Shown piece by piece: positions 6,470 to 6,642 of a stretch of DNA of 6,642 nt. The notes beneath the pieces were generated by a model. That model did not search any database. It had not been told where the DNA came from and saw only the letters and a list, made by a program, of their open reading frames with translations. A program made the position numbers and the translations under genes. Each line of letters opens with the position of its first letter. Within the stretch, counting starts at the first letter, position 1. The stretch comes from Clostridiales bacterium (lineage in GTDB: Bacteria > Bacillota > Clostridia > Oscillospirales > Oscillospiraceae): assembly GCA_003525905.1 (NCBI GenBank), contig DQIA01000025.1, positions 1-6,642 on the forward strand. Direction: 5' to 3'.

Positions 6470-6544
6470 CGGCGTTCCCTGAGCGCCTTGCAGGCCCCAA
6501 GTTTGGTGGTATGATTGCCGACCGCACGCGCCTTGTAGAGGGCG

Positions 6545-6557
6545 GCGTTCTCAACGC
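6545..6557 (+). repeat. Small hairpin in the repeat island
   Basis: GCGTT (6545-6549) pairs with AACGC (6553-6557) around CTC, immediately after the second CGCACGCGCCTTGTAG copy. It is probably part of the same repeat family; no T-run follows. Confidence 0.5.
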
Positions 6558-6599
6558 TATGCCGCGTAAAGTTACCGTATTCGCCGGGAGTGCCCTGTG

Positions 6600-6642
6600 A
6601 TCCGGCCGGATACTGCGAGATTGCCACGTCGCTTCGCTCCTC
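6600..6642 (-). repeat. Palindrome ATCCGGCCGGAT and inverted GCAATCTC-type repeat, cut by the window end
   Basis: ATCCGGCCGGAT (6600-6611) is a perfect 12-bp palindrome. From 6617 the minus strand reads GAGGAGCGAAGCGACGTGGC then AATCTC, the same family as 6296-6330 in opposite orientation, with a different inner stem. The outer CATTGC end would lie beyond the window. Confidence 0.65.

Larger units (their letters stand above)
6227..6642. repeat. Gene-free mosaic of short interspersed repeats
   Basis: This 416-base stretch shows no convincing gene. It is built of recurring modules: a CCGTTAAAACGG-type module (6250-6285, degenerate at 6417-6450), a CATTGCGAGG palindrome (6296-6330) with an inverted partner at the window end (6617-6642), the dispersed repeat shared with the left edge (6379-6469), and a perfect 16-base direct repeat CGCACGCGCCTTGTAG (6369-6384 and 6523-6538) with a degraded third copy near 6483-6493. 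It lies beyond the yitT terminator and resembles non-autonomous repeat islands of GC-rich Bacillota genomes. Confidence 0.7.

Noticed and set aside
6172..6627. Possible 151-residue minus-strand protein in the repeat island
   Set aside because: It runs through the interspersed repeats, the yitT terminator and the yitT stop codon. The translation is of repeat sequence, has no domain, and no ribosome binding site is evident.
1..6642. CRISPR array, tRNA, rRNA, riboswitch, or defence/secretion cluster
   Set aside because: No regularly spaced repeats, no cloverleaf or rRNA sequence, no recognisable riboswitch core in any leader, and all five genes fall in housekeeping or widespread families.

Overview
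The window is GC-rich bacterial chromosome. It holds five protein-coding genes and two blocks of non-coding repeats. Strong AGGAGG-type ribosome binding sites, SigA-like promoters, a Firmicutes-style MurC (the CEYCDSF motif) and a YitT-family protein point to a GC-rich Bacillota, plausibly a gut Oscillospirales relative. That placement is inference from style and protein families, not from a marker gene.

Layout. Bases 1-139 are a repeat-bearing intergenic stretch. Three genes then lie on the minus strand, transcribed right to left: an RluA-type pseudouridine synthase (3076-3714), murC (1598-2968) and a COG2509-type FAD-dependent oxidoreductase (140-1555). murC has its own promoter overlapping the end of the synthase gene. 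The FAD gene follows murC by only 42 bases and probably shares its transcript. A divergent intergenic region (3715-4010) holds one promoter for each direction, with a 162-bp inverted-repeat, MITE-like element between them. On the plus strand come a glycerate 2-kinase gene (4011-5252) and a YitT-family membrane protein (5313-6182) that ends at a strong intrinsic terminator (6198-6226). Bases 6227-6642 contain no convincing gene and are a mosaic of short repeats and palindromes.

How the genes relate. MurC is an essential peptidoglycan precursor ligase, the pseudouridine synthase modifies RNA, the kinase phosphorylates glycerate, and the functions of the FAD and YitT proteins are not established. 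Apart from murC-FAD co-transcription, nothing here looks like a dedicated pathway or a new defence or secretion system. The most notable points are: (1) the kinase is broken by one in-frame TAG at codon 273 while everything on both sides looks intact, with the likely catalytic arginine lying after the stop; (2) the MITE-like element fits precisely between two divergent promoters; (3) one roughly 90-bp repeat family occurs at both edges of the window in opposite orientation, each time downstream of a gene 3' end.
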